A stretch of 64,000 nucleotides of DNA from Morella rubra (taxonomy: Eukaryota > Streptophyta > Magnoliopsida > Fagales > Myricaceae). Location: positions 13,540,053 through 13,604,052 of the forward strand of contig CM025853.1 of assembly GCA_003952965.2 (NCBI GenBank). Reading direction: 5' to 3'. The notes below the pieces were generated by a model. That model made no database searches. It was not told the DNA's origin and was given only the letters and a program-made list of their open reading frames with translations. The translations under genes were made by a program, and so were the position numbers. Shown here piece after piece: positions 48,301-59,213 of this stretch. Numbering within the stretch: position 1 is the first letter of the stretch; the number at the start of each line of letters is the position of its first letter.

Positions 48301-48850
48301 TGTTATGAAAGGTATTTTAGCACCATTCTTATCAACAACTATTTGATGATTGTCAATCCAAAACCACAATGAGCTTCCTCCAGCTTCCTTGACGGGATTG
48401 AATTTGGGACCAATTTTGAAGCCGTATATAATATAAGACTTGACAGTGCGGCAATGAGCTTGCTTGAGCTTAACTTATCCACAGAGTAAATAGAGTGTGC
48501 TTCAGGAGTATTGTTTAACGTTTCTTAAGTTGATACCTCAAAAAAATTAGATTATAAGAAGAACATTTTCGGCATTTATGTTTTGTGTTTCTTTAATCTG
48601 AAGGGAGAAACCATAAATCAATTTCCCCAAGGTGCACGTGTCAAATACATCCACGGATAACTTGACGATAGATCAAATGACAGAGTTCATTGGTTGAAAG
48701 ATTTTGATTGCACCCAAATCAACCAATGGTATCTTATTGAAGTAGGTTATAAAAAAAAATAATAGAAAGTGATTGCACCTTAACCAAAAAGTTGAGATCA
48801 ACCCTCTAAGTATGACAATCTTTGTTTATTAACTGAACACGTGATGATGT
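42400..48850. other. Unassigned interior of the Harbinger-type element
   Basis: 6.4 kb without a recognisable gene. Open frames are at most about 88 codons (45625-45891) and none shows a known domain. There is a GGT trinucleotide run at 44613-44632. The sequence is probably a mixture of decayed element interior and old nested insertions. Confidence 0.35.
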
Positions 48851-48851
48851 C

Positions 48852-49525
48852 ATGCTTGCGGTGGTTTTAACTCTGGATTCCATCTGGTATTTTCGTAACC
48901 AATTGGTGAATGGTAAGATTCAATACCCTCTTCAATTAGCTGATATATGGGACGTGTTTTGCTCTATTCGCCGCCTTTTTGCTGCACATCGTGAAGCTTG
49001 GAGTAGTAAATCAGCCCCCTCCACTGTCAATGGCAAGCCCCTACAGCACCTTCCTTGAAAATTAATTTTGACATTACAGTGCGGCACAGTACCCTCTCGA
49101 CAATTGCTATTTGTAGGAATCATGTAGGCAACATGCTGGCCATCCACATGGCCCAATATCCAAGTCATGACCCGTTAAAAGGGAAAGCAAAGATGGCGAG
49201 ACTTGCGTTTAACATGGCACATTTATTTCTGCATCTACCCATTGTGCTGGAAGGTGATTCCCAATGTGTTATTAATCAAGTCAATCAAGCTGAGACAGTG
49301 CCTCTATGGCTTATCACTGGCAAGGTGGAAACAATGAGGTCCTTACTTGGCACTCACATGGAATGGAGACTTCAATGGACTCCTCGAAAAGGGAACATGT
49401 TAGCTCATATAATAGCCAAATGGGGGTTAGATTCGAGCATTTATGGTATCATTCCTTGTAACAATCTTCCTCCTAACATTATATCTTGTGATACCCCTAC
49501 ATCTTTAGGCCTCACAAAGATATAA
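48852..49525 (+). pseudogene. Plant RNase H-like (LINE-derived) pseudogene
   Basis: The first piece (48852-49058) has 'LDSIWYFRNQLVNGK', typical of the region before the RNase H domain in plant non-LTR retroelement proteins. After a one-base shift the second piece (from 49055) starts 'KINFDITV' and continues with 'STIAICRNHVGNML', 'IVLEGDSQCVINQV' and 'TPRKGNMLAHIIAKW'. These are the four signature blocks of the RVT_3/RNase H-like family, with an Asp in the INFD block, Glu-Gly-Asp-Ser and a late His. No reverse transcriptase is found upstream. It is a frameshifted fragment, either of a LINE or of a host RNase H-like gene. Confidence 0.75.
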
Positions 49526-49754
49526 GTAAATGTTGTCTCATGTTGCGTAGAAAAAAAAACTAGACACATGATGATGAAAGTGCAATAGGACATTCATGAA
49601 AAACCATAATAATTTATAGCAACTTTTTCCAGGCACTTTAATTGATAAAACAAAGTCTATTCCATTTCTGGTTTGGATGGCTTATTTATGGTGAGTTACG
49701 AGTTACACACACATTGCTGGGGGACAAGACAAGACTATCGTAAATCACAATGCT

Positions 49755-51110
49755 TGTTAGCCCAAGGTTAATCTTGAGCTATCTAACTCGATTTTGATGA
49801 TAACAAATGAAAAAATACTTTGGAGCATTTTTAGGATATGTGGTTGTCAATCCACTATTTGATTAAGAGTACTCAATTGTATTTAATCATTATCGTTAAT
49901 TCATTATGCCCTACATTTGATTTAAACACCATGGCTTGCACCTAAACTAAGATATTTTTCATTGTAGGAGTTTTCATGCTGAATTGAAAAAGATTGGATG
50001 TAAAAAAGAACTAAAAAACTCCAACTGCCAAGAAAGTGTCAACACATAGGAAGCAAAGTGTCGACACATGGGAAGATAGTGTCGACACGTGGTTGATATG
50101 GTGCCGATGTATAGCAAAGAAGCCAGACTACTATTTCGATGGTGTCGAAACATTAGGAAGCAAAATGTCGACAAATGTGAAGATGGTGTCGACACATGCT
50201 ACAGGCACCTGCGAGCAAGTTTCAGACTCGATGAAGGTGTCGAAACATAGGCATATATGTGTTGACACATATTGCGGGTGCGGGAGCACTGTTTTTAAAA
50301 AACAACGCTCAACACGTGAATCAAGATAATGTGGCATTTACGGCATCTCTCCAACATTCAAAAAAGGCCCTATGGACCCCTCAAGACTGAAGACCTATAA
50401 AGGGAACCTTATGGAGAGAGAAAGGAAGACTTTTGCACACTTTTTGTCTCCCTACATCATCTTTGCCGACCAAGCTTTCAAAAAGAGAGAGAAAAGTGCA
50501 AAACACAAAGGCTGCTCATTTTCCACGAAGATCTGGTCTACCATTGCTATCATTATCATCAGATCTTGTCTTGTAGCTATTCAATGAGCTTTATTTTGCT
50601 GATTTGGCTTTGAGGGCTATTTTTTATTCATTCATCTCATTAAAATTTAAGAAACCTTTGAGCGTGGGATACACTTAGTCCTACCCATGAGGATAGAAGA
50701 AATCTCATAGGCTTTAAGATTTGTAATGAGTTGAAGAGTGAGCTTAGAAAAGCTCTTGTAACGGTTACTTAGCACCGGAAGCTAAGTTATAGACACTATT
50801 GGATTATAGTGAAGAAGTCCAAGGAAGGCAATAACATAGGCAAGTTTTTGCCGAACCACCTAAAAATAGCAATGTTATCTCTCTTCCCTACTCTCATACT
50901 TATTGCTTTCATTTATTGCTTCTTGGTCATTATCACTTTACTATTTACCATTTATATTTGGGGTTGTCATTAAACATATTCATTTCTGCGTTTTATTTGC
51001 TAAACTAAAGAGATATTTTTCATATCTGAGTTTTTATAAAAAAAAAAAAAGTGATAAATTTTTTATAAACCCATTTCACCCCCCCTCTTGGGTTGATTTT
51101 CGAACTCACA
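49755..51110 (+). mobile_element. Copia-type solo LTR, 1356 bp, TSD ATGCT
   Basis: It starts TGTTAGCCCAAGGTT and ends CGAACTCACA, and is flanked by ATGCT on both sides (49750-49754 and 51111-51115). It shares 'gattttgatgataacaaa', the GCCGAACCACC block and the CCCCTCTTGGGTTG terminus with the LTRs at 20509-25156 and 57534-59034. The U3-like part contains three perfect GTGTCGACAC palindromes (50058, 50079, 50186) and several near copies. No internal sequence remains. Confidence 0.9.
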
Positions 51111-51342
51111 ATGCTTTATAGAGGACTTTGACTGGCGTTCACATGGCTATCAAAGGTGCCTAGGCAATCAATAGAATAAACGTGGCCAGCAGCAAAGGAT
51201 CTGTGCGTGGCTTAAAAATCAACGATCCAAATTCTATTGTAACCCAAGTTGATGGAAGATGCACCTTCGTGTGCACTGCTTTAATGTTGCCTTAAGCAGA
51301 GGATTTATATGAAAGTTTAAAAATGGGGGACACATAAACTTT

Positions 51343-51732
51343 GTGTTTGAATTTCAACACGTTGTTGCAATCATGAATAAAGGCACCGGCTATGACAGGC
51401 ACGAGCCAATTCAAACAGGGAACTGGTTGCACAATATATGTTGTGTATCGAGGGGGGCTGGTATAAGGGTTGGTGGATTTAATGGCAGCAGTATTATGGA
51501 CTTAAGGCAAACTCTCATTCAGTCCATCTCACGTATTTTGAGTCAAAGTGGGGGAGCTTATTGCCTTATCGATGTTGTGAATTTGGGTGACCATATTGGC
51601 TGTGGCCAGCCTCGGTCGTTCAGTGGAGTGCTAGTAAACATACTAAACTCAACTCAGTTGGCAAGTAAGCAAGTTCTACTTCATGCTTTGGACCTATATC
51701 CGATACGTTGTTTTCAACAAAATTCTATGTAA
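51343..51732 (+). other. Open frame of 129 codons, unrecognised
   Basis: The frame is open and compositionally balanced, with 'GNWLHNICCVSRGAGIRVGG' and 'GGAYCLIDVVNLGDHIGCG' stretches. I recognise no domain. It lies inside the Harbinger-type element between the solo LTR and the transposase. It could be a captured gene fragment or chance. Confidence 0.25.
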
Positions 51733-51804
51733 AGCCACATTTTCATGTGGACCAGTCAGTTTAAGGCAAATATCACCGTGAGGCATATTCTAGGCAATTT
51801 TGTA

Positions 51805-51808
51805 TATG

Positions 51809-51871
<63 letters not shown>

Positions 51872-51882
51872 GCGTGTGTGTG
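51805..51882. repeat. Compound (AT)n(GT)n microsatellite
   Basis: TATATA units turn into about 30 GT units, interrupted by a few GC steps near 51867-51873. Confidence 0.95.
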
Positions 51883-52624
51883 TATTAGAGTCCCGTATAT
51901 ATGCAATTTGTATATTTATATTCAACTAGCCAACTAGAAATATTTTCGTAAGGATATAGGTATGTCAAGTCATTCCATTTACTTCATGTAAACAAACTTA
52001 TGTGCTTGCTATTTACTAGAGTTCTTCTATAGTAGAACTAGATGAAGTAATATTGAATGATGATTGGTCTTGACCTGGTTGGAAATAGAAAAGAAATATC
52101 ACGTGTGCAAGTTAACGTGGCTTTGTTGGTGATTTTATGGGATTACTTAGGATAATTTCCACATGAATACCATAATTTATCAACCTTGTTATGCCATTAT
52201 TCCCAAGATTTAACGTTCTCAAAATAAATGATCTATCTCACCCTATACACACATGTATATTTTTTAATTTCTTGACTCAAAATGCATAAGTTCATCTTGA
52301 CTTAAGCTTTTGTGTGTTTTAAACTTTAATATTACTAAAACTTCGTATGTAAACCATCACTAATTTAATAAAAATAAAACAACATCAGATCATGTAATAA
52401 TGAATTGATTTGTATTAGAAAAAAAAGTATAAATTAATTTAAGCTGGTCGATAAAGTTATCATCCAATAGAATGCTCACTTAGTGCATCCATACCTCAAT
52501 ATTAAATATATTCCACCTTTGATTACCAAACGACTATGAACATTGTGTATACGATTAGAGATTGCGTATTTATTTCAATACAATGGTAGATGCTAATTAT
52601 TTTTCAACTCCATGGTAATGCAGG

Positions 52625-54840
52625 ATGGATCCAATCAAAAGAGCAATAATGGATGATTCGTCGGACGATGATGACGACACAACTTTAATGGATATGGTCA
52701 ATTTCATGTATGCTGTAGGTCGACGTCGTAGGGTGAGGCCCCAACACACCTCATTGTTACGTGGGCGTGATTACATAATGTGGTGTCTGAATGAATCCCC
52801 TGAGATGTGCAAGCAAAATTTTTGCTTGAAGCCACCAATGTTCCGCTGATTATGTGCTTCTTTGCGCTCACTTGGCCACTTGGATGAGACACAGGGTGTG
52901 CTGATGGAGGATGTGGTGGCAATGACTTTGATGATTCTGGGACACGTGATATGATACTTTCAAATCGCAGATATATTTCAACATTCTATAGAAACAGTCG
53001 AACGTCACTTCAAGTTGACGATCAGGGCTATCGTGTGTAGAATGGGCCAACACACCATACATCCCACACAAACAACGGGAGTGCATCCTCACATCAAGAG
53101 ACCAAGAAAATACTTTTCTTGATTCTAGGTACAGAAGTGTGTTATTGTATAGATACATATGATTATTTGCTTCTTCTTTTTTCCTTATTTTGAACGGATG
53201 ATAAAATCTACATAAATATTGACTGACTCGTATTCATTTTTACAAATTCATGCTAACTAGACAGCACTGTATCAGTGCATAGCTAGAACCCTTGTGAAGG
53301 CATGTGTCCCTACAGACAGACAGACGGCGTATAGATTTAGGAAGGGAAAAATAACCCAGAATGTGATGTGCATGGTCAACGTCAATATGATGTTCATGTT
53401 TGTGTACACAAGATGGGAAGGATCTGCCAACAATTCACAGGTGTTTACAGATGCGGTGACAAGAGATGAGATGGCTTTCCCACAGTAGCTTGATGGTAAG
53501 TTATGCCATATTAACATAAACTATATAGAGCACGAAATTTGTTTGAGTCAATTTTTGTAAAACAAAAAAAAAAAAAAAGAGAAAGGTTTGTGCACTTTTT
53601 TACTAATAGCGTCAATGGGTTTGTGTTGTTTCGAAGTCTTCAGGTGAAATTACTAATGTAGCCAACTTGAATATCTTGGATTATCTTCTAATATCCTTCA
53701 ACATATTTCTCAAATTTACAAATTTATAGACAATATTATTAAGTAACCATATATTGTATTTTTTATGATAATTTAATTCAAGTAGTAAATTAAAGAAAAT
53801 TTATTTTATACGTAGACATATATCTTTTCAAATAATAGTATATAAATGTGTATATATATCTTTTCTATACTACTTCTCCTCTTTTACTTTATATATATAT
53901 ATATTATTACTATCATAAAATGTTAACGACATTTGTTTTTAGTGAGATAAATTTATATAAGACATAAATGGCAAAAAGATCAGGTGAATAAATGAAGTAG
54001 TTGGATTTATAAATGTAAAATTTTATATTATCTCTAATTTAATAATTGTTGATTTTTTGTTGAATATTAATATTACTAAAAAACTATATTTTATATTTTT
54101 CTCTTTTAAATCACTTAATTCTCTTTTAGAATTATAATAAGCAGTACCATAACAGAAGTTGGGTAAATTAATGTTTTGTTGAACACTAGTTTCAGTATGA
54201 ATTAAAAGGTTAAGGTACATCAACACATTCTAATACATAATAATGGCGCATTATTGAGGTATTATCCAACTATATGCACACTTTTGAGACTGGCAAGTTC
54301 TATGCCAGGTTATTACTATGTCATGGATTATGGATATCCAATGGTAGGAGGATTTATGCATCCGTTTCAAAGGCACCGATACCATCTCAACGACTCGGAC
54401 AACGACGAGGCTCCAACTGGGTACAAGGAGCTTTTTAATTGCGTACATTCATCGTTGCGAAACCTTGTTGAGTGAACCTTTGGTATTCTAAAGAAATGAT
54501 TTAGAGTGTTGAAGTTGATGCCATCATACAAGATAGTTCACCAGGGACTTGTGATAAATGCATACTGTGTAATGAATAACTTTTGTCGGCCATCCGATGA
54601 TGTACTGAGTCCCAAAGAAGAAAGATTTGTCTGACGAACATAGTGGCACATATAGTGAGGATGACCTAAGCGAGGATGAGGTGAGCTCAGGGGAGAGTGA
54701 CGACTACGAAGATAGAGATGTTAGTCCCACCCATCTTTTGGGACCTTCCAGTAGACAGTTGTTTCGAACCACACTTCTAGCCAATGCTCACATTTTGTCA
54801 AACTGATTAGCCACTGCTATGACTTCACTGAGGCAACAGA
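52625..54840 (+). pseudogene. PIF/Harbinger DDE transposase, decayed
   Basis: The N-terminal part (52625-53035) has an acidic start, then 'MWCLNESPEMCKQNF', 'LCASLRSLGHL' and 'HSIETVERHFK', the helix-turn-helix-like region of plant Harbinger transposases. The DDE_Tnp_4 core resumes at about 53270: 'KACVPTDRQTAYRFRKG', 'SQ/TQNVMCMVNV' and 'WEGSANNSQVF' (53416-53448). The final part (54254-54600) has 'GYYYVMDYGYP', 'HRYHL', 'ELFNCVHSSLRNLVE' and 'YCVMNNF'. The first catalytic Asp block (normally DGTH/DGTL) is altered to 'ARTLV'. The second Asp (HDS) is Asn (NNS). The Asp of MDYGYP and the Glu of NLVE remain. In-frame TGA codons occur at about 52847, 54472 and 54498. About 740 bp of AT-rich DNA (53490-54240) separates the core halves. 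Confidence 0.8.
53490..54240. other. AT-rich spacer between the halves of the Harbinger transposase core
   Basis: Very AT-rich DNA with TATATA runs and no coding potential. It may be an intron plus a decayed insertion; no terminal repeats were seen. Confidence 0.4.
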
Positions 54841-55706
54841 TCGCCACAACAATGTGGGCCGCACCACACTGAGAATGGCCACTGACAAGTTTTCGCAGCC
54901 ACAATTTATTAGAGGTATCCTTTTATATCATTATGGGTGGTTGTTAAAATAGTTGTAGTTAAATGTTTTGTTTGAACTTGGTTGCATCCACCTAATAGCA
55001 ATGCAATATTATTGAGTTTGTGTCTCTAGCTCACTCACAGAATGGTGATTACCTTGTGTTGAGGATTTGCAAGTATGGAATTTATTAGTTATTTTGGAGA
55101 ATTCTATTAGTAGTTGATGCCACAAAACATCCTAAGTTTTATTGGATATTGGGTCTTACATTGTGGAGTAGTTATTTATATGCTGAAAATTGGAAGGATT
55201 GTGGTGGTGCAACTTGTTGCGTGGGACGTATGGGTAGTTTTCGAATTCCATACAACAATGTAAAGTGAAGTGATAATACAACTTCTGAATGGCATGAAAT
55301 TTATTCTAATTATGTTGCGTGGAAGAATCGACATAATTCTGCATTAATTTATTAGCTGGCATGACTACCAAGGCGCTGGAATGTGAAAGTAATTTCATGA
55401 AGGACTACCCACCTAGTATGTGAATGGGTTTCCAATGCTTAAGGCAGGTGCACTGAAATTCTTTACAATGTTCCAGAATCAAATACCTCAAGACAAATCT
55501 GTGTCAACTTTTACAAGATTTGATTTGGTTCCTTCTTGTGAAGTTGAATACAGTTAATTCTTATGCTGGCAGTTGTATTGAGAAACTCTTGCTGGTTAAG
55601 GATAAGGGAGGAATAGCAAGATATACTGGAAAAGACATTGCTCCTTTTTTAAGGGAGCATGATGACCAAACCTTTTCAAAGAGTTCATTCTTATGCTGGC
55701 AACTGC
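54841..55706. other. Stretch between the transposase and the right TIR
   Basis: No recognised gene. A 70-codon open frame at 55520-55729 ('SYAGSCIEKLLLVKDKGGIA' part) runs up to the TIR border and, after one stop, continues in feel with the open stretch inside the TIR. It may belong to a captured host exon; I cannot identify it. Confidence 0.35.
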
Positions 55707-56332
55707 TCAAATATGCATGTAATATTTGACCAAGGTTTTTGTAGTTCCTAGTGTTATTAGATTATTAAGAAAACTATATGGTATAAGGTTATTTGATCAG
55801 AAGTGCATTGATGATTTGCAGGAAACTTTGACAACGCATAGCAGCCCAAATTATCTCCGCATAAGAGTTGAAATGAATATTTTTTTGCACCCAAAGAAAT
55901 ATATTTAAGAAGATCACTTATATGACCCAACGTGTGTCACAGTAAGGATACCCCAGTCAATCCATTATTTTCGAACGTTGTCAAATATTCAAATTCACTC
56001 TTGGTTTCAGCCTAATGAGGTTTGCAACCTCAGTACGAAAGAAAGGCCACGCATTTGGGCAATATTTATGCTGAGCTTTCAGTGGTATTAAGGTTTTTGC
56101 CGTGGGCAAATCTATCGGGCTTTTCATTTTGGAGAGAAGAGTACTTTGACGGCCCATTTCCAATGGGAGAAACTGGCCCATGCTGGATTCAGAAGGGACA
56201 CTATGCATAGTTCGCTTGTTTCCAACTGAGTCTGACAAACAAAAACTTGTCAGTAAACATAGCAAAAGGCGCATTGACCATATCACCACGGAAACACAAA
56301 ACTGTTTCTCAAAACAGCTTCCAAACGCACTC
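55707..56332. repeat. Right long terminal inverted repeat of the Harbinger-type element
   Basis: It is the reverse complement of 39645 to about 40265. It contains the + strand open stretch 55726-55908, the counterpart of the minus-strand stretch in the left repeat, ending at the same stop position. The outer end is CTTCCAAACGCACTC (56318-56332). Confidence 0.75.
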
Positions 56333-57528
56333 TAGCTTTTCCGAAACATAGTAGGATGGGCCAACCAATGCTTAATTCAAAGTGTAATTCCCTTATTCAA
56401 ATATTGAATCTCTTTTTTTTTCTAGGAAAGTATGTGCAAATTTATAAATATGTTTCCCTAAATACATTAATTGAGAGCTTGATGTTGGATTATGGGATCG
56501 TTGGAATGGGTAGGGCATTATATGATATTTAAGTTTTTGGGGCTTGTGGGGTTTAACCCAAACCCAATTTTTTTTATTACACACCAATTGTTCTTCAAAA
56601 ATCCTATCCATTTGATGATGATTGATAAAGTAGATAAGAGTAGTGACAAATGGCATTAAGTGGGCCAAGTGTATGTTTGAAGGAAGAATAAAAGATTTGA
56701 AATTGATAGATTAGAGTCAAGGGAGACTAGAAAAGCGAACTTCATTGCTTTGAAAAAAAGAAAGCCGGGGGGGGGGGGGGGGGGATTTATGAAGGGGTAA
56801 AATGGCAAGACAAGAAAGGGAAGACGCATAGTTGTGGAAACATATGAGATGGTAGAAGTAATAAGAGGTTGGAAATTTATGTGATGTTTGAAGTAATAAG
56901 ATGTTGGAAAGCATGCACTCGAAAACTAATAATTGTGATTTTATCACGATAATAAAGATTGCTTTCACATGAATAATTAACATGGGTGTTTAAATGTGAC
57001 ATGAGATGCCGCATGTAATAATGAGTGTGACATGAGATGATAAATTTGATATGAGACGTTACGTGAAATGAAATAATTTTGTTTAGACAATATTGTAGAA
57101 AAATATGCCATAATTTTTGAATCATAGGCAGAGAATGATAATTTTTCAAGTTCCTTGTAAACCCAAAGTTTAATCAATTGACCAAGACTTTATTGGGTTT
57201 CTTTGAATTAATTGCAATTAATTTTTTTAAATAAGAAGATTTTATAAGGTTGAAAAAGACTTTATAAATACCATAAAAAGTGAAAAGTTAATACTCCTTA
57301 AGCCAAGGAGATTTAATAGGCCACTTCAATAAATATACTCTTCAAGTTAATTTTTTGAGACCTTAACATTAAAATTTCTTTAAACATACAATTAAAACAA
57401 ATTTGAATTAGGGGCGTCCTAAATTTGGAGGCCTCAAGCAACTACCTATGTTACCTGGAGCCGTCCCTGTGTTTTAGGCAATAGTAGGATATTGATGCCT
57501 ACAATTGTAGTGTTGCTTTATAAGAGAA
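56333..57528. other. Unassigned stretch right of the Harbinger-type element
   Basis: AT-rich with short open frames only. It holds a run of about 18 G (56767-56784). The end (57410-57475) has 'ggcctcaagcaactacc', a phrase resembling a dispersed plant repeat tail, but it cannot be assigned. Confidence 0.35.
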
Positions 57529-57533
57529 TGACT

Positions 57534-59034
57534 TGTTAGCCCAAGGTTGTTTTGCAAACAATCCATTTTGATTTTGATGATAACAAAAATTTTAAGTGCT
57601 TTGAAGACTTTTAATTTTATCTTGTCAATCCACTATTTCTAAAATATATTTCAAAATATTGAGGTTATTTCTTTAAATTATTTTTAAGTGTACTTGAACA
57701 CCATTACATAAGTTGATAAGATCAATTTTTCATATTGTAGGTGTTTAAAGAAGTGTTGGAATGGATTGGACACTTTTAAGGTGCTGATTTTTCTCTCCAG
57801 CACTTATAAGTGTCGACAAATTAAGTGATGGTGTCGACGCATTGCACTTACTCCAGAATGCAGAATTCATGGTGTCGATAGCATTTTCAGACTAAGTGTT
57901 CAATGTGTCGACACATTGCACTAACACCCGAGAGCATGTTTCCAGGCCAAGTTTTAATGTGTCATCACATACCATCAATGTGTCGACACATGGTGCAAAT
58001 TTGCAGAAATCCTGGAACGACGCCAAATCATCCAAAATGGTTCAAAAAGACTTTGGAACCCCTCCAACGTACAATAAAGCTACTTGATGACCATTGAAGA
58101 CCTAGGGGCTATAAGAAGAATGAGATGGAGAGAGAAGCAAGGGATTTGCATCATCATTCAAAATCCATCCTTCCAAAAAGAGAGAGAGCTAGATCCAAAG
58201 AAATCACTTGCTGATTCGTTCAAGACAAAAGCTTTCATTGTTGAATCTTCTCCTCTTGCTCTTCATTGACGACCTAGCCTCCAAAGAGAGGGAGATTTCT
58301 TGAAGAAGAGACAACACACTTGCTATTACACTTGCCCTAATTTCTAGAGAGAGAAAGTACTTTGAAGAAGAGGGAAAACCGCATCTACCAAGAAAGCTTG
58401 TGCACCCACCTACCAAACTTTAGCTTTCCTTTGAGAATCTTGTCTTCTTGCACTCTATTGAGCTTTTCACTTGCTGATTTGGCTTAGAGAGCCATTCCAC
58501 ACGTTGTGAGCTTTCCACTTGCATATTCGGCTTAGAGAGCCATTCTTCATTGTACCCATCTATTCTAAAACATTTGAGTGTTGGGAAAACACTTGGTCCT
58601 ACTTGTAAAAGTAGAAGAAATCCCTTGGGTTTTGGGATTTGTGAAGAGAGTTAAAGCGTGAGCTCGAAAAATACTTTGTAAAGGTTCCTTAGCACCCCAG
58701 AAGCTAAGGTGTATTCGCTATTTGGAAAATAGTGAAGGAAGCCCAAGGAAGTCAATAGCCTTGGGGGTGGACGTAGGCAAGTGTTGGCCGAACCACCTAA
58801 AATTGCAGTGTTGTCTCTCTAACTCTATCTCTCTTATTTTTCTTCCATATCCATATTTGTGGTGCTTTATGCTTTATCATTATTGCTTATATTTTGCTTA
58901 GTATTATACTCATTCAAATCTGCATTTTTAATTGTTAAAAAGGGTTATTTTTCAGATCTGTGTTTTTATCAAAAAGGACTAAGTTTTGGATAAACCCAAT
59001 TCACCCCCCTCTTGGGTTGTTATTTAGACTCACA
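57534..59034 (+). mobile_element. Copia-type solo LTR, 1501 bp, TSD TGACT
   Basis: It starts TGTTAGCCCAAGGTTG and ends TAGACTCACA, with the perfect duplication TGACT (57529-57533 and 59035-59039). It is of the same family as 49755-51110 but clearly diverged and longer, with duplicated 'cacttgctgatttggcttagagagccatt' type text (about 58468-58545). It carries GTGTCGACAC palindromes at 57905-57914 and 57980-57989, plus variants. Confidence 0.9.
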
Positions 59035-59213
59035 TGACTAACTCCGACATTGTGGTAAATATTTAAGCAAACAAATGGATGCTATGTAAGTAGTACGTGT
59101 ACTTAACAGAATCCAATCAAGAATGCCTTATGAAATCACTGTCCAAGGAAAGACGATTTTGCCACAAGTCATTATTGTCCTCAAACTTGAGAGGCTTGTG
59201 TTTATTTTATTTA

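Larger units (their letters stand above)
39645..56332. mobile_element. Long-TIR PIF/Harbinger-type transposon, 16.7 kb, decayed
   Basis: Inverted repeats of about 620 bp (39645 to about 40265, and about 55707-56332) begin GAGTGCGTTTGGAAGC at both outer ends, similar to the GTTTGG ends of plant PIF/Harbinger and Tourist elements. Identity ends sharply outside both boundaries. Between them lie the two genes that PIF/Harbinger elements carry: a Myb/SANT-like gene (- strand, near the left end) and a DDE transposase (+ strand, near the right end), divergently arranged. A 3-bp TTA/TAA duplication was not found (flanks CAG/TAG). Later insertions, including the solo LTR at 49755-51110, enlarge the interior. 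Confidence 0.6.
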
